Below are positions 10,599-22,961 of a DNA stretch of 64,000 bases, piece by piece (position 1 is the stretch's first letter; every line of letters starts with the position of its first letter). The notes beneath the pieces are model-generated. The model was given only the letters and a program-made list of their open reading frames with translations. It ran no database searches and had not been told where the DNA came from. Source of the DNA: Mactromeris polynyma (taxonomy: Eukaryota; Mollusca; Bivalvia; Venerida; Mactridae); assembly GCA_032209605.1 (NCBI GenBank), contig JASFXZ010000007.1:23682264-23746263 (forward strand), given 5' to 3'. Position numbers and translations under genes: made by a program.

Positions 10599-12714
10599 TG
10601 CAAAGGTGAAAAATTACTTTCGCTTTGAACATTAACTGTCAAAACAGCGATGTAAATGGCGACATGGTTTAGGTAAGAGTTGATTTTATCTTCACACTCA
10701 AGTTGTTTACCGCCCCTGAGAAACAAGTTAACATTTACATTTAATTATAATCAAAGGGTCAAAACACGATATCATAACGTACAAAGTCGGTCCATAAAAA
10801 TACCTCAATCAGAAGTTTTACAAGTTTGATCAAAGGGTATCGAGTATGTATGAGTTGTGCAAAGAACATAATTTTGTATGTAAATGTATGTGTCAAAGAC
10901 GAAACACTAATGAAAGACCGCACATTAAGCAAACTTTGCCAATCTTACCGCCCGAAACGGACTAGAGCACATCAAAATGATATTTGTGACTGAGTATTGT
11001 CAACCCATCTTCAATAATGAAGGCAGATTTGCACGCAGAAAAGTATTTTACTATGCGTTACGTAATAAAATTTAAAAAATGGCAATGACTTTAGCAAATC
11101 ACAGCTTCATGGCAATACGCATTTCCGTGCTGCATAATATTACCTATGAGGTAGTTCTGTTAGATCGCAAGAAAAACTGTCGTGCGCCGGACTTTATAAA
11201 GCCATCTTTTTTTAACACGTTGTGCATGTATATGACTATGACGAGGATAAGTATAAAGACTAGAATGGATCAAAATTGGAGACATAGCACACGAGAACTT
11301 AATCATGAGTGATATAAAGCAAGCTGTATAAGTTTACAAAGAAATTCCTTGTTTAACAAGTTAATAATATCGTATAAATGGATATGAAAACTCATGCAAT
11401 TAACAAGCAGTAAGTTACGACAGACAGCCTAAATTAATTGAACTGCACACTACGACATACATATGTATATCCATATCAATTTTAACAATCTGCGATGGTT
11501 TATAATCATAAACTCACACGGTCATAAATATTCACATCTCTCTAAAAGTCAAGATTTCCTGCTCTGATATTTAGCTCTTGCTCTAAATTGAGTTTTGGAC
11601 AGTTTTCGTCATGACTTCTATCTATATATATTACGCGTATATAAAGAATAAATATCTTACATTATAGCACAACGAAATTGCTGCAAAGCCTCTTTTACTT
11701 TTTCATAACAAAAAATGTGAAAATAAATAAATTAATTTTTCAATCAAACCACTATTCTTTCTAAACAATATGTACACAATATGTAGCAATTTTTCAGAAT
11801 ACATGTACATTATAAAAATGCCGGACTTATGAGTCAAAACGGTTCGAATGACTATAAACACGAAACGGTCATTTTGAAAACATGTCTATTCGGGCCTTTT
11901 GCATTGAATGTACATGAGTTGGTGATTATACAGATTTGCATTTGCAAGTTAGTTGAGTAGGAGTATCTATATATTTCATGCAACAGAGGTATACTGGTTC
12001 AATATCACCGCGTAATTAAGCTATTGCATACACATGACACATCCCGGTAACCGTATACTATGTCTGTCTGTTTCAACAGCGTACAGTTGTATAACAGTAT
12101 AGATATCAGATACCTTCAGTAACAGCTTGAGTATAAATAATACATTTCATTATTTTGTGGTAAAATGAACATTTAACACAATGATATGACATTACACTTT
12201 ACTGCAATTTGATTCTGCCATTTCTGTAAACGATGAAATGCTAAATATGATATCAAACACATGTTGCTTATCATTTTTGTTTTTACATTTTAGCTTGATA
12301 CAATGTAAAATTGATACTGGTAGTGTTGCATAAAAAAGACATGTATGGAATAAACGAATTTGGTGATAAGATCAACAACAGCTTAATAACGGAACATGGA
12401 ATTGAACAGACCTATTTAATTCCTAGTCAAGCTGTTACTTTGACGACATTATATTCATTGGAATAATAAATGCAATAAAAATCAGCAGAAGTTGTATCGG
12501 TAGCATTTTATATATGTAGTTATGATCAAATAGCGTTATACTAGTATAATAATGAGTTCTTTGATAACTGTCTATGAATCAAATATAATAATAATAAATA
12601 TATAAAAAGCTGAAACTGAGAATATAAGCTAAGATCACATCTGAGTTCGCAAATAAAAACGTCAATGCATTAGGCTTAGTTTGTTCATTTAGATTGTGGT
12701 AATACACAAAAAAT
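10599..12714. other. gene-free stretch between the two fold-back blocks
   Basis: About 2.1 kb of AT-rich sequence. I see no convincing exon, RNA gene or repeat. Confidence 0.5.
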
Positions 12715-13523
12715 AGAACTTCCCCACCCTAACACGAAAAATTAGATAATTTCCAGGGCGTGAAAGTTGAAAATAAAATAATTTCCTAGGGGGGAAGAAC
12801 TGGACCGGTCCAGAACTTCCCCACCCTAACATGAAAAATAAGAACATTTTCAAGGTTAAAAATTTGAAAAAATAAAATAATTTCCTAGGGGGAAAGAAAT
12901 GGGCCGGTCCAGAACTTCCCCACCCTAACACGAAAAATTAGATAATTTCCAGGGCGTGAAAGTTGAAAATAAAATATTTTACAAGGGGAGAAGAACTGGA
13001 CTAGTCCAGAACTTCCCCACCCTGACACAAAAAATAGAGTATTTCACTCGGGGAAAAGAATTAGACCAGCTGAAAGTTTAAAAAATAAAATAATTTCCTA
13101 GGGGGGAAGAAATGGGACGGTCCAGAACTTCCCCACCCTAACACGAAAAATTAGATAATTTCCAGGGCGTGAAAGTTGAAAATAAAATAATTTCCTAGGG
13201 GGGAAGAACTGGACCGGTTCAGAACTTCCCCACCCTAACATGAAACATAAGAACATTTTCAAGGTTAAAAATTTGAAAAAATAAAATAATTTCCTAGGGG
13301 GAAAGAAATGGGCCGGTCCAGAACTTCCCCACCCTAACACGAAAAATTAGATAATTTCCAGGGCGTGAAAGTTGAAAATAAAATAATTTCCTAGGGGGGA
13401 AGAACTGGACCGGCCCAGAACTTCCCCGGGGAAGAAACAGACTGGGTGGGGAAGAACTGGACTAGTCCAAAACCTCCCCGGTGAAGAACTGGACTGGGGG
13501 GAAGAACTGGCCTGTTACACCGG
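12715..13523. mobile_element. second, truncated copy of the fold-back element
   Basis: It has the same palindromic blocks and AT-rich spacers as 8459-10598, here in the orientation of that element's right half. It ends in CTGTTACACCGG at 13512-13523. No matching terminus is found on the left, where it begins abruptly at 'aacttccccaccc'. An 80-residue open frame occurs twice (12689-12931 and 13098-13340) because the repeat unit of about 410 bp is duplicated. It is not a gene. Confidence 0.7.
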
Positions 13524-13772
13524 CAAATCTACAGAGATCTATGTGTCGATATGGGCATCGATGCAACAGGATTTTGGATGGCCAGGTTTTAGGCGGTATG
13601 TTACAACTAAAAACTATTTCAAACAAACAAAAACTGCCAAAATACGAACCTTTTTGTGATTCAGCCACCGTGTTATAATGAAGCAGAATGATGAGATAAT
13701 AAAGTAATACTTATTAGCAAAACACTTATAAGCACTAGATACTGGAAACATAAAAAAACAACATAAATACTA

Positions 13773-13950
13773 CAGTCGAACCTTGTTTATTCGACAACAT
13801 TCTATCCGAATACTCGGTATCATCCGAAATAGATATCAGGTCCTTGTGTATCTACTTATGCACGTCGAATTGAAATGGACTATTCGAAACCATGTATTAT
13901 TCGAAACAAATATCGGTACCGATGAATTCAAAAGAACGGAGGTCCGACTG
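13773..13950. mobile_element. 178-bp pogo/mariner-like MITE
   Basis: It begins CAGTCGAACCTTGTTTATTC, ends GGTCCGACTG, and is preceded by TA. The copy at 50422-50599 has the same length and a similar interior. The terminal sequence resembles Tigger/pogo-type elements, which duplicate TA. It has no coding capacity. Confidence 0.7.
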
Positions 13951-14842
13951 TGCAAATAGGCAGCAACATGCGTAAGACACACTGATGCACTGTGACATCA
14001 TATGTCTTGTTGACCGTACATGTACAAACATAGGTCATACTCTGAAGCTTAATATATAAACATTTTTATCACGACTGTGTAGAATGAAACAATTGTTCCT
14101 TTCATGAAATTTGATATTTTCCACAGAATTCAATAAGAAATTCATCGTCGAATTTAACGTTCCGTCTAGAACATATTTCTTTTCTGAAGCCCAACTTTAA
14201 ATATTAGATATTGATATAGTTACACAACATGCAGAAGGAATGTACAATGCGCATTTACGCATAAATGATGCCAACAATTGCGTTATTTGTAAGAGGTGAA
14301 CCGAAATATAATGACGTAACTTACGTTTAATGTCACATTAAGACGCGTCGTAGTTAAGAAGGGTGTCGTCATGGATGTTTTTGTCAATCTCACCTCTAAA
14401 ACATCAGAAGGGGATAAACTGTTATTGTTAATAAACTAAACCGCACGAAGAGAAGAAATCCGAACACGTGGGGGCTATAACGTCCTCTTGCATAGACAAT
14501 GGAAGTGTCACCGGCCAAACAACACCAATTTACTGGTGCTGGTCGGGTTCCTGAACATAAAATATCAGAGAAATTGATTGAAAAGCTGAGGAAACCATTG
14601 TATAAAGAGGTAATCCTGTTCACAATTCGGCCTTTGAAGCGAATAATTAAACAGATCGCATTAATAATGTTAAGCTGAAATCGATCTGATACATGAGCGC
14701 ATATAAACTGGTCAAAAGTGCTAACGGGCCAGGAAAGATATTCTTTTAATTTTGAGTGCAGTAAGCTGCAATATTTTACTATTCGAATGATTTGAACCAT
14801 CGAAAAAGGTTGATGTTGAAGTAGACCAATGGGAAAAAGCAC
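13951..14842. other. gene-free stretch
   Basis: No supported gene. A 148-residue open frame on the minus strand overlaps it but shows no domain or protein-like composition. Confidence 0.4.
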
Positions 14843-14914
14843 GCCCGATGTGGGACTCGAACCAACGACCCCCTAAATTATAATACGGCGCTCTACCGAC
14901 TGAGCTTACCAGGC
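14843..14914 (-). tRNA. tRNA-like gene or SINE head (anticodon loop reads AUA)
   Basis: Read leftward, a 7-bp acceptor stem GCCTGGT / ATCGGGC (with G-U pairs), a D arm (GCTCAGTCGGTAGAGC) and a T loop TTCGAGT are all placed correctly in 72 nt. The T stem has one mismatch. The anticodon stem is poor, with at least two mismatches, and the loop TTATAAT would give AUA. A partial second copy of the 3' half lies at about 15000-15030. I think it is a decayed tRNA or the head of a tRNA-derived SINE rather than a working gene. Confidence 0.4.
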
Positions 14915-15044
14915 GGCTGTCTAATCCCCCTACCGGCATTTGAGCCAATCACCGTGGGCCGTCAAACACCGCTGCTACCATTGAAGAAAATCAAGGGGGA
15001 AAAGCGCCCCCGATGTGGGGCCCGAACCTACGTCCCGGTAAACA

Positions 15045-15299
15045 CGGGAGCCTTTTTCACAAACACTTTAAGACTGAAACTCAGACTTAGACTTCTAGTT
15101 AAATTTACAGCCTTTCGTTATTGTTAAATCCAAACGAATGAAAGTTTGAAAGAATAATTGGTGTTACCCATTCTTCACTTTTCTGCCAATTTTTATTAAA
15201 AAAGAAAGTACATGTATGAGCAAAAAGAACAAACAACATATTTAAGTCTAAATCTGAGTTTCAGGCTTAAAATACAAAACTTATAAATAAGGCCCCTGC
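15045..15299. mobile_element. MITE with about 50-bp TIRs
   Basis: The left end (gagcctttttcacaaac... then GAAACTCAGACTTAGACTT) and the reverse complement of the right end (15245-15299, containing GAAACTCAGATTTAGACTT) match imperfectly over about 50 bp. It is non-coding. Exact borders and target duplication are unclear. Confidence 0.55.
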
Positions 15300-17058
15300 T
15301 CGTATAACAAAATTATGATCACGGGACTTATTTATCAGTATTGTTCATACCAGATGTGACACTGAAACCATATCTATACGTATTATGTTGATTTTGTTAC
15401 GTATCGTGTTCTCTTGTACTCGGTGTTATTGGTCATGATGCATTGATAAGGTATATTTTATTCCGAATATGCACGTACATGTACCAATCTCGTAAACGTT
15501 ACTTTCACCACTGCCATGAAAACGGTTCTTGCTTAGGGTAAAAGAAGAGAGAGAATACGTAACTACAGGGAAAGCCACATACACAAGACAATGCCTCCCC
15601 ACGCAGATCTCCGGAAAAACAACAATCCACAAAACATAAGACACTAAAGGAGGTCAAACGGTACACATATTAAGGAACTGAGGCGCAAGGAATGGCCCAG
15701 CAGACCACAAGGAATAACTAGGAGAATCAAAGTGGACAGTAAGGGGAGGTGGGAATTAATGGATGGAAAAGATCACAGGACAAGTCAAGACAACTGGTCT
15801 TAATAGGCCAAAAATGGGCAGGAAACAATCTGAACACTGTATAAAGTGACAGAATTGCATAGGGGAAAGGGAAATACAAAACACATTCATAACATAAACA
15901 GAAACAACAATCATATAGCGAATTACAGCCTTGGAACTGTCAGCAAAACTCCTTTTTAAATGATCGATTCGCTGGTGTGACTCAGATATCAGCGCGCTTC
16001 AAATGCAAATAAAAGGTTACGGATGTATAATTCAATTAATTTATGAACGTTGATAGTCCATATTTGTGGAAAAATGTAACATTTGTTTTATCATGTGATA
16101 CATTCCAGTACCAGCTTCCGTCGATTATCCGGATCGTGATTGAATGAAGTGTATGTATTATGAGAATTTAATGAGAATTATCAAAGACAGTGCATTCATT
16201 CCTCCACTAGTTATATACAGAATACCATCAAGAAATCCCCTAGAGTTGTACTTGACAGGGTTGGGGAATAAGTGTATTTGTGTGAGGGGTGCGTAATTTT
16301 CCTTTTCCGGACGAATTTTGTTCATTAGATAAATTTGCTGCTATTTCTCTGTTATACACTGGGACACGTGGATAAGTTAATAAATAAAACTCTTTAACTA
16401 TTTCAAACTTCCTAAAATTAATAATTCTGTAACAAATAGATCTAAGTTCGAAAGGAAATTGATTTCCGTAATCCAGAGGTTAATTTTCGTTCAGACTGGG
16501 TAAAAGCATACTTTGTCAGTGATGGGAATGGTACCGAATATCGAAACCTCTGGAGATAAATACAATAGTATATTATTTTGAATCATTTTGCCAAGCAAAC
16601 CGATTATGTAAACTATTCCAGCATGTACAGTTGAATAAGCATGTACGTTTAGCCTATTTTTAACAGTTTCAAAGCCTGCGTTGTTCGAGGAAAACTACCG
16701 AGTATGAAAAAAAGGGTTGAATTTATAGTGAAATTGTATATTTAGTTTGATGGTTTGAATGAGAAATGTTTAGCGGTAGAGCAGGTTAGTGATATAAGCA
16801 TATACAAACGCGCTAGAATCGCGAGATTGTCTATCTGACGTTGACCACGTGATTCATGGACCATTGTGTATACGATATAGACGGTGGAAATAGAGGCCAC
16901 TGCATGATTGGTCGGTTTGCTGTGAGCGTGGTCTAACTCAAAGCTTACTGCGGTGCATGTGTATGTGTAGTTTTGAGTTCGTGCATTACAATGCTAAGGG
17001 CTGGATATTACTTGCGATCTACTTTCTTTAAGATATGATTGCAAATCTGAAATTATAA
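15300..17058. other. gene-free stretch
   Basis: About 1.75 kb with no ORF, exon pair or structured repeat that I can support. Confidence 0.4.
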
Positions 17059-19298
17059 ATGAAGGATCGAGTGCTCCGTAAAGTGTATACAACCAAATGG
17101 CAAATGTTTCATTTTTGGCGATTTAATAGTCGCACTTCCAATGTATCCGATATCTTAGAATACGATCATTATATAGATAACGATACTTACCTGTCAATCT
17201 GTCAAATTATGTTAATATACCGCCACGTGTTTCATGTGATAAAGATCGAGCTTTGTCAATCTACTTCGTTTATTATTGGTAATTCTAGATTACATTATGA
17301 CCTTGGTATAGGCGAAATGACCTTTCATTCAATGAATGGATGGAGCGTTGTGGATTATTTATTATTACATGTAAATGATTTTGAAATTGTCTCGCCGAAT
17401 GAGTTTTCTGATCACAGTGGGATACAGTTTAAATTGCCGAGTAAATTAATGCACCCCCGTTTCCTGAAAGTAAGCACGAGAATACATTTATAAAATGGGA
17501 TGACACAAAAAGTAACCTATTTCAGCAGCTTTTAACTACAAAAAGAGATTACATTAAACATCTTCACGATAGAATTAACCATGACGAGGACATTAATGCA
17601 ATCTCTGAATACGTGACTATAAAAAATAAATATAATATAATAAAACGTATTCAAAAGAAAAACTACAATTTTCGAGAGAGAAGTAATCTCAATAAAATGA
17701 GTAAATCGCAGCCTCGAAAATTCTGGAACACAATTAAGCGTCAATATGCAAAAAAAATCAAAACAAGCTGAAACGTTAACAACCAATTACTTGTATGAAC
17801 ATTTTAAGACATTATATGATACAGACGCTGCACACGAAAATATTGAATTCAATGAAAATATAATTGACGATGACTTAGATAAGGAAATTACCATGTCAGA
17901 ACTAAGAAGAGCCATTTTCTCACAAAATAACAATACAAGTAGTGGTATCGACGCTATAGTTGCAGAAACTAAGAAAAAGTATTGAAACAGTTCACTGTAA
18001 ATTTCTAATAAAAATACTTTGTGTTAGAAAATCAACAAACTTAGACTGTTTATATGGAGACTTAGGTAGATATCCGATGAAAATACACCGACAAATTATA
18101 ATGATCAAATATTGGATAAAAATACTAAAACTAGATGATAACTATAATTATTTTAAAGAGAATTTATCACATATTAAAGGAAGATGCAAATAATTATCTA
18201 TCTGATAATGGTAAAACTTTGGCGTATATGGTTAAATCTTTATTAGACGATATAGGTATGACAAATGTATGGCTACAATAAGACAGTTCGTTAGCTAGCT
18301 TACAAGCTATACAACTTAGAATATTAGACGTATACAAACAATGCTGGTACTCCAACATAAATAATTCAAGCAGAATTTCGTCATACTGCTTGTTTAAACA
18401 TGAATTTGTGCAAGAAAAATATCTAAATAATATAAATATTAAGCAAGTTTAGAATAACACTAAGTAAATTCCGGCTATCGTCTCACAATTTGGAAATAGA
18501 AAAGGATAGACACGAAAATATCCCCAGAGAGGAAAGAAATTGCCGAAACTGTTTCATGAATTTGAAAGAGGACGAATATCATTTTTTATTAGTTTGTCCA
18601 AAATATTATCATCTACGTAGGAAATTCTTTAAGCCGTTTTATTGTATATGAAGGAACAAACAATGTTGAGACTAATCGAGTGTAAAATATTTTTAAATTT
18701 TTGATTTAGACCAATGAGTTAGTCTTTGTTTTCGCCTTTCGAGAAGGCTAACTGTAGTATTGGTGGTACTATGTTGGTTAATATACATTATGAATAACTG
18801 TCTTAAATCACGAGTACCTTGTTATTTTATAAACAAGGTAAATGATAATGATATGTCGAAGCTCAACGTTCATGAAATTACTTTGTGGTGTCAGTGAATC
18901 ATTTATTTATGTATAGTGCACTACTCTATTCATTCATTCATTCAATACAACTTTTACCCAATGTCCGATTCTTACAATGCAACCACATTTGTTTATTATT
19001 AACACTGTCTCCGATGTTCATGCATCTCAAATAATGATATTGCAACCTTATGCATCTCCATATATGTTTGAACAAAATTCAACGTCTAGGTGTAACAAAA
19101 AGATATTATTAATGTGATACGATGGAGATAATAGAGTCCCCTTGTTCGAGTCTATGGAGAGTTATTGTTCTGATTTAGAATGCATAAAATGTTTCTCTGG
19201 GAAAATTTCTACTTTGTATTTGAATGTTATTTGTCGACTATGAATTGGATGCTACAATTTAATGTCGAATAAACTATATGTTATGTTATGTTATAGTT
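17059..19298 (+). mobile_element. degenerate APE-type LINE (family X) with RT deletion
   Basis: It begins within the endonuclease domain: FNSRTSNVSD (the GDFN motif is lost to a 1-nt deletion), later DYLLLHVNDF and the catalytic SDH motif in NEFSDHSG. A linker and the N-terminal edge of the RT (ELRRAIFSQNNNTSSGIDAI) follow to 17970. The catalytic RT is deleted, and the sequence resumes in the ORF2 C-terminus (YGDLGRYPMKIHRQIIMIKYW). It ends with a C-x2-C-x9-H-x4-C knuckle (18541-18600) and a stop at 18649-18651. The 3' UTR ends in a TATGT microsatellite at about 19277-19295. Several frameshifts and stops make it dead. The 3' part is shared, inverted, with 6112-7960. Confidence 0.8.
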
Positions 19299-20497
19299 TA
19301 AAATCATTTGATGTATTTAAGATGGAGATTAATGTTTTCTTTTTACTGTCATTCTCGTCCTGAGCAAGATGCTGAAGAACATCTGGAAAAAAATTTTTTT
19401 TCAAGTTTTGTCAAAAACATTTGGCCCATTGCATGCAGACGACAATGTGAAAGCAACTAACTGTGCGTAGGATATCGGTCCAATGGTTCCGAGCGGAGGA
19501 ATACAAATTCGGAACTATTGGGTTAAGTAATAGGTATTTAAAAATGTATACTGTCCAGGGAATTCCCAAATGGTGTCCTATCAAATACTTGTTTAAAGAT
19601 GGGAAAGTTTTCAACTTACGTGGGACAAAAACCGTTTGTCCAGTATAGCGGTGTCCCCCATGCATCTGACATGGGGTGTGGGGACATCCGGTCATTGATA
19701 CACTTACTATGGTAGCTATCGACCCTATGATTGAAACATATTTTTGTATACATATGCTGTAACTGGACAATCACACAGCTTATTCCACAATTATATCGAA
19801 AAGGACGCACTCATCGTTATATGAATAGTCGACATTTCGAGTTCACTTCTGAAGCAGAGAAAAAGGAGACATTTGTGTTGATCATAGCCGGGTCCGGACT
19901 TGGCTCGAGCAGGATTGTCTCCATTTAATACATTTACTTGTGAACACGTGTTCAGTGACTCCGTCGGAGATTGTTGAAAATATAGGACTTCCTTCTGAAG
20001 ATTTTGTCTCGTTATGGAATACATGTACTACCATTCAGAAGGATGGCGCTAAACATATAAATTACATATCAAATATGTGTGATATAGATAGGAACATATT
20101 CTTACCACAATCGGTCGTCTCATTCAATGGAATGCAGAAGTATCCATTTAATGCTAAAAACAGGACACCAAGTTGCAAAAACATGTCTATCAAGTACGCG
20201 TCCAAACGATAATATACACCAATTTCAGTTCAAATGCGACTTCAATGCATTTCTTATCTAAAGGTCATTTTACATGTAAAAGGTTATTACAGTGTGGAAG
20301 CCCTAGATTTTTAATTAAGTAATATTGTTCTTATTTCACGACTTTACTTGTTTTACATTTAATCTTTCCATATTTGCAATATGAAGACACCTGATATAAA
20401 TGCAATTTAAAACCCAAACATATGTCTTGTATTTTGATGTTTATAATGTTATTCACTTGATGGTACTAATTTAAAAATATTTTTATTAAACACAGAT
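19299..20497. other. gene-free stretch upstream of the first C1q unit
   Basis: Short open frames occur (for example 19940-20212), but none shows a signal peptide, a domain or a splice partner. If the first C1q unit had a signal-peptide exon it should lie here, and I do not find one. Confidence 0.4.
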
Positions 20498-20544
20498 ATG
20501 CGGACGTCAAATCCGTTTCCGTGCATGCATGCTGGTCAAAAACA

Positions 20545-21302
20545 ACAATCCCCGCTTAAATTGATAAACGATATTATTGTACTCGATCCAGATATCACAT
20601 CCAAGCAATTACATATATTAAATACGAAAGGTTTTGCTCATGTCTTTGGATTTCTTGCATGTACATTAAAAACTATACATTAACAAACATGCGAAGAAAT
20701 CCAAAGGATTAAATGGAAAAAACGTTAACACAACTGAGAACAACTATTAGGTGCAAATGAAAGCATATTTTTTATGTCAAATCCAAAAGAATTAAATTTG
20801 TTTCATCCGCCTTTACTAAACAGAAGACAATTCCAATTTTACTATAGTATTAATAACGATTACCAAAAATGGTCGAATAAACTTTTCAGGTAACTTTCCG
20901 TTCAAACCAAGTGTCTTATTTCTTGTAAAAGATCCAACGACACAAGCTCCGGGTGATGGTAACGCTATTGTGTTTGATACCGTTATGAGCGATACGACCG
21001 GTTCCTATGACGACAAAAGTGGACTGTTTACTGTTCCAGTTGATGGATCGTATCTTTTCACAGCACAATTGTGTCTTAACATTGGACATGGTAAATACAT
21101 GCTCTACGCAATAGTTGCTGGTGAAAAACAACTTGCCAACAGTCTTCTAAATGGTGCTACTCACAAATTTTGTAATACTGCTCAGGCTGTTGTTATCTTG
21201 AAGAAAGAAAGGACAGACTGTTTTTGTTCTTTCCCGGAGTACAAGTTCTACTCCATTAAGACAAAATTATGCCTATGAATGGGGTACATTTTTTGGAACC
21301 CT
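20545..21302 (+). pseudogene. C1q-domain gene duplicate, frameshifted, exon 1 missing
   Basis: About 330 bp of intron-like sequence (20545-20887) and the C1q exon from 20888 match the intact gene at 23400-24161. The exon encodes FDTVMSDTTGSYDDKSGLF, PVDGSYLFTAQ and NTAQAVVILKK, all typical of a C1q domain. Near 21202-21212 there is an extra 'gaaa' relative to the second copy (aagaaagaaagg against aagaaagg). This shifts the frame and ends the ORF at 21276-21278, losing the last beta-strands; the original frame can still be followed to the TAG at 21309. No signal-peptide/coiled-coil exon is recognisable upstream. It is probably a tandem-duplication pseudogene, though an alternative short product cannot be excluded. 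Confidence 0.7.
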
Positions 21303-21312
21303 CATTAACTAG

Positions 21313-22588
21313 ATACAGTCGACTCTCGTCTTAACGAAAATTCGACTTAAACGTCGGGAGGCCTTTCTGCCGGTGTTTCGTAAATAAAATCGTAAAAAAT
21401 GCTTAAATTCCACTTTATGTACTTCTCATTAAGAACCCTGTGTTTAATAATCTATATGCGTGTGTATATGTTGCCTCTTTTAATTCAAACATGATATGGT
21501 GCAATCATATCAAATTATCTAGAAGGAGATTCTTTATAATATCAGTTTTATGGATGGGCTTGACAAGAATCGTAAATCGGAGCTTAGTTGCCGAAAGATG
21601 TCATTTTGACAAATGGTCGTCGACGATAATGAAAAGCTTCGTTCCCGTTGTATAGTTATAATCAACAAAATTATTTTTCACAACTTTCTCTTTGAACTCC
21701 CAAATCACGTTATCGAAGACAAAAACATGTACACGATAACTGCTTACACAGCCTCTACGTAGTTTATAATCATGAAGGAATACTCATTGGTTCGCGATAT
21801 CTTTATATTTTCGGGTGTTAATGTAATTAAAAAGTCTAGTCATGCCGACGAAGTCTGGGCAGTAATGTTTGTTTACCAAATAATGACATAAAACATCGAC
21901 GCATGTTGATACTGCTAACACACCATCTGTATAGAATAAGCGTGTTTTGATTGGCAAAGTTGACAGGCGATAGACTCCGCCTACCGATTGTACCAGTTGT
22001 ACACACAGGTACATGTATCAAAATTTACGATGCTGCTTGAGGGGCGATCAACGTAATATGAAGGGATAAATCAATCGAATGTTATCATCATCTTTCAGAT
22101 AATAAGCATTTTTAAGCAGGTAATTGCCGAATTCGCCATTTTGTATCGCCACTTTGATCGCTAATTCGCCAATGGCTCCGATCTGAGACTTGTTGAAGAA
22201 GACATGTTCTAATTAATTGGTTTGATCGTAGTTTTGAACAATTTGACATGTTTGCATTAATAGTCTAACACTTTGCAAACATGTACACATCCTTTCCTTG
22301 TGTAAATAATCGATAATTAAATGTGCGAAAATCATCTCAGTGACGTGTGAAAACATTCGTCGCCAGAAGGATACGATCCGACTTCGTGTTAAACAATAGA
22401 TTGAAGGTGCGAACTTGTTAAGCGGGACTTCGAAAAAAATTCTACATAACGAAAAACTTCGAGACAAAAATTCGTCTTAACTGACAGAAATTCATATAGA
22501 CGAAGAAGGATAAAATCGGGACTTTTGAAAAACTTCGAGGTAACGGAAAATTCGTCTTAAGCGAGTTCGTCATAATGAGAGTCGAATC
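21313..22588. mobile_element. non-autonomous TIR element between the C1q copies
   Basis: The left end (ACAGTCGACTCTCGTCTTAA at about 21314) and the reverse complement of the right end (TCGACTCTCATTATGACGAA near 22585) form imperfect inverted repeats. They share the CGACTCTC / ACGAA / CTTAAGACGAA words, which recur subterminally at 22440-22560. The ends resemble pogo/mariner-type sequences. No transposase frame is seen. Borders are approximate. Confidence 0.5.
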
Positions 22589-22886
22589 AATATATGAATA
22601 AGTTATATCTCTGTCAAATCTCATTAAAACTCTATTACATCGCCTTTATTCACATAAAGCACGCTTAGTATTACGTAAAGAGAGTTAAATACGAACCATT
22701 GTCATGTGCTTATATTTGTTACGATATGGAACTTGTATCCAGGGCCGGTTAGCTACATCGTTAAAGTTGCATGCGTATTTGTATTCATTTGAATGTCCCG
22801 TCAAACTATAACACAGTATTTTCACAGTTTTAATTACACGTGGTACATTTTGAACGCCCCAGACATAAAAAATAGTCCCTGTACAT

Positions 22887-22892
22887 TATAAA
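22887..22892 (+). promoter_or_regulatory. TATA box of the intact C1q gene
   Basis: TATAAA lies 70 bp upstream of the start codon at 22962. The expected transcription start is near 22917, leaving a short 5' UTR of about 45 nt. Confidence 0.55.
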
Positions 22893-22961
22893 ACAAACTC
22901 ACTCAGGTAGACATCAATAGCTACTTGATCTCCAAACACAACGGACTAGCTTCCAACAAAC

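Noticed and set aside
9268..13340. Repeated 67-100-residue ORFs such as MLGWGSSGP types
   Set aside because: They are translations of the fold-back element's palindromic repeats, present on both strands.
14396..14948. 148- and 75-residue minus-strand ORFs
   Set aside because: They run across the tRNA-like unit and flanking AT-rich DNA and show no domain or codon pattern.
19940..20212. 90-residue ORF as exon 1 of the first C1q copy
   Set aside because: No signal peptide, no coiled coil, and no phase-1 donor comparable to the intact gene.
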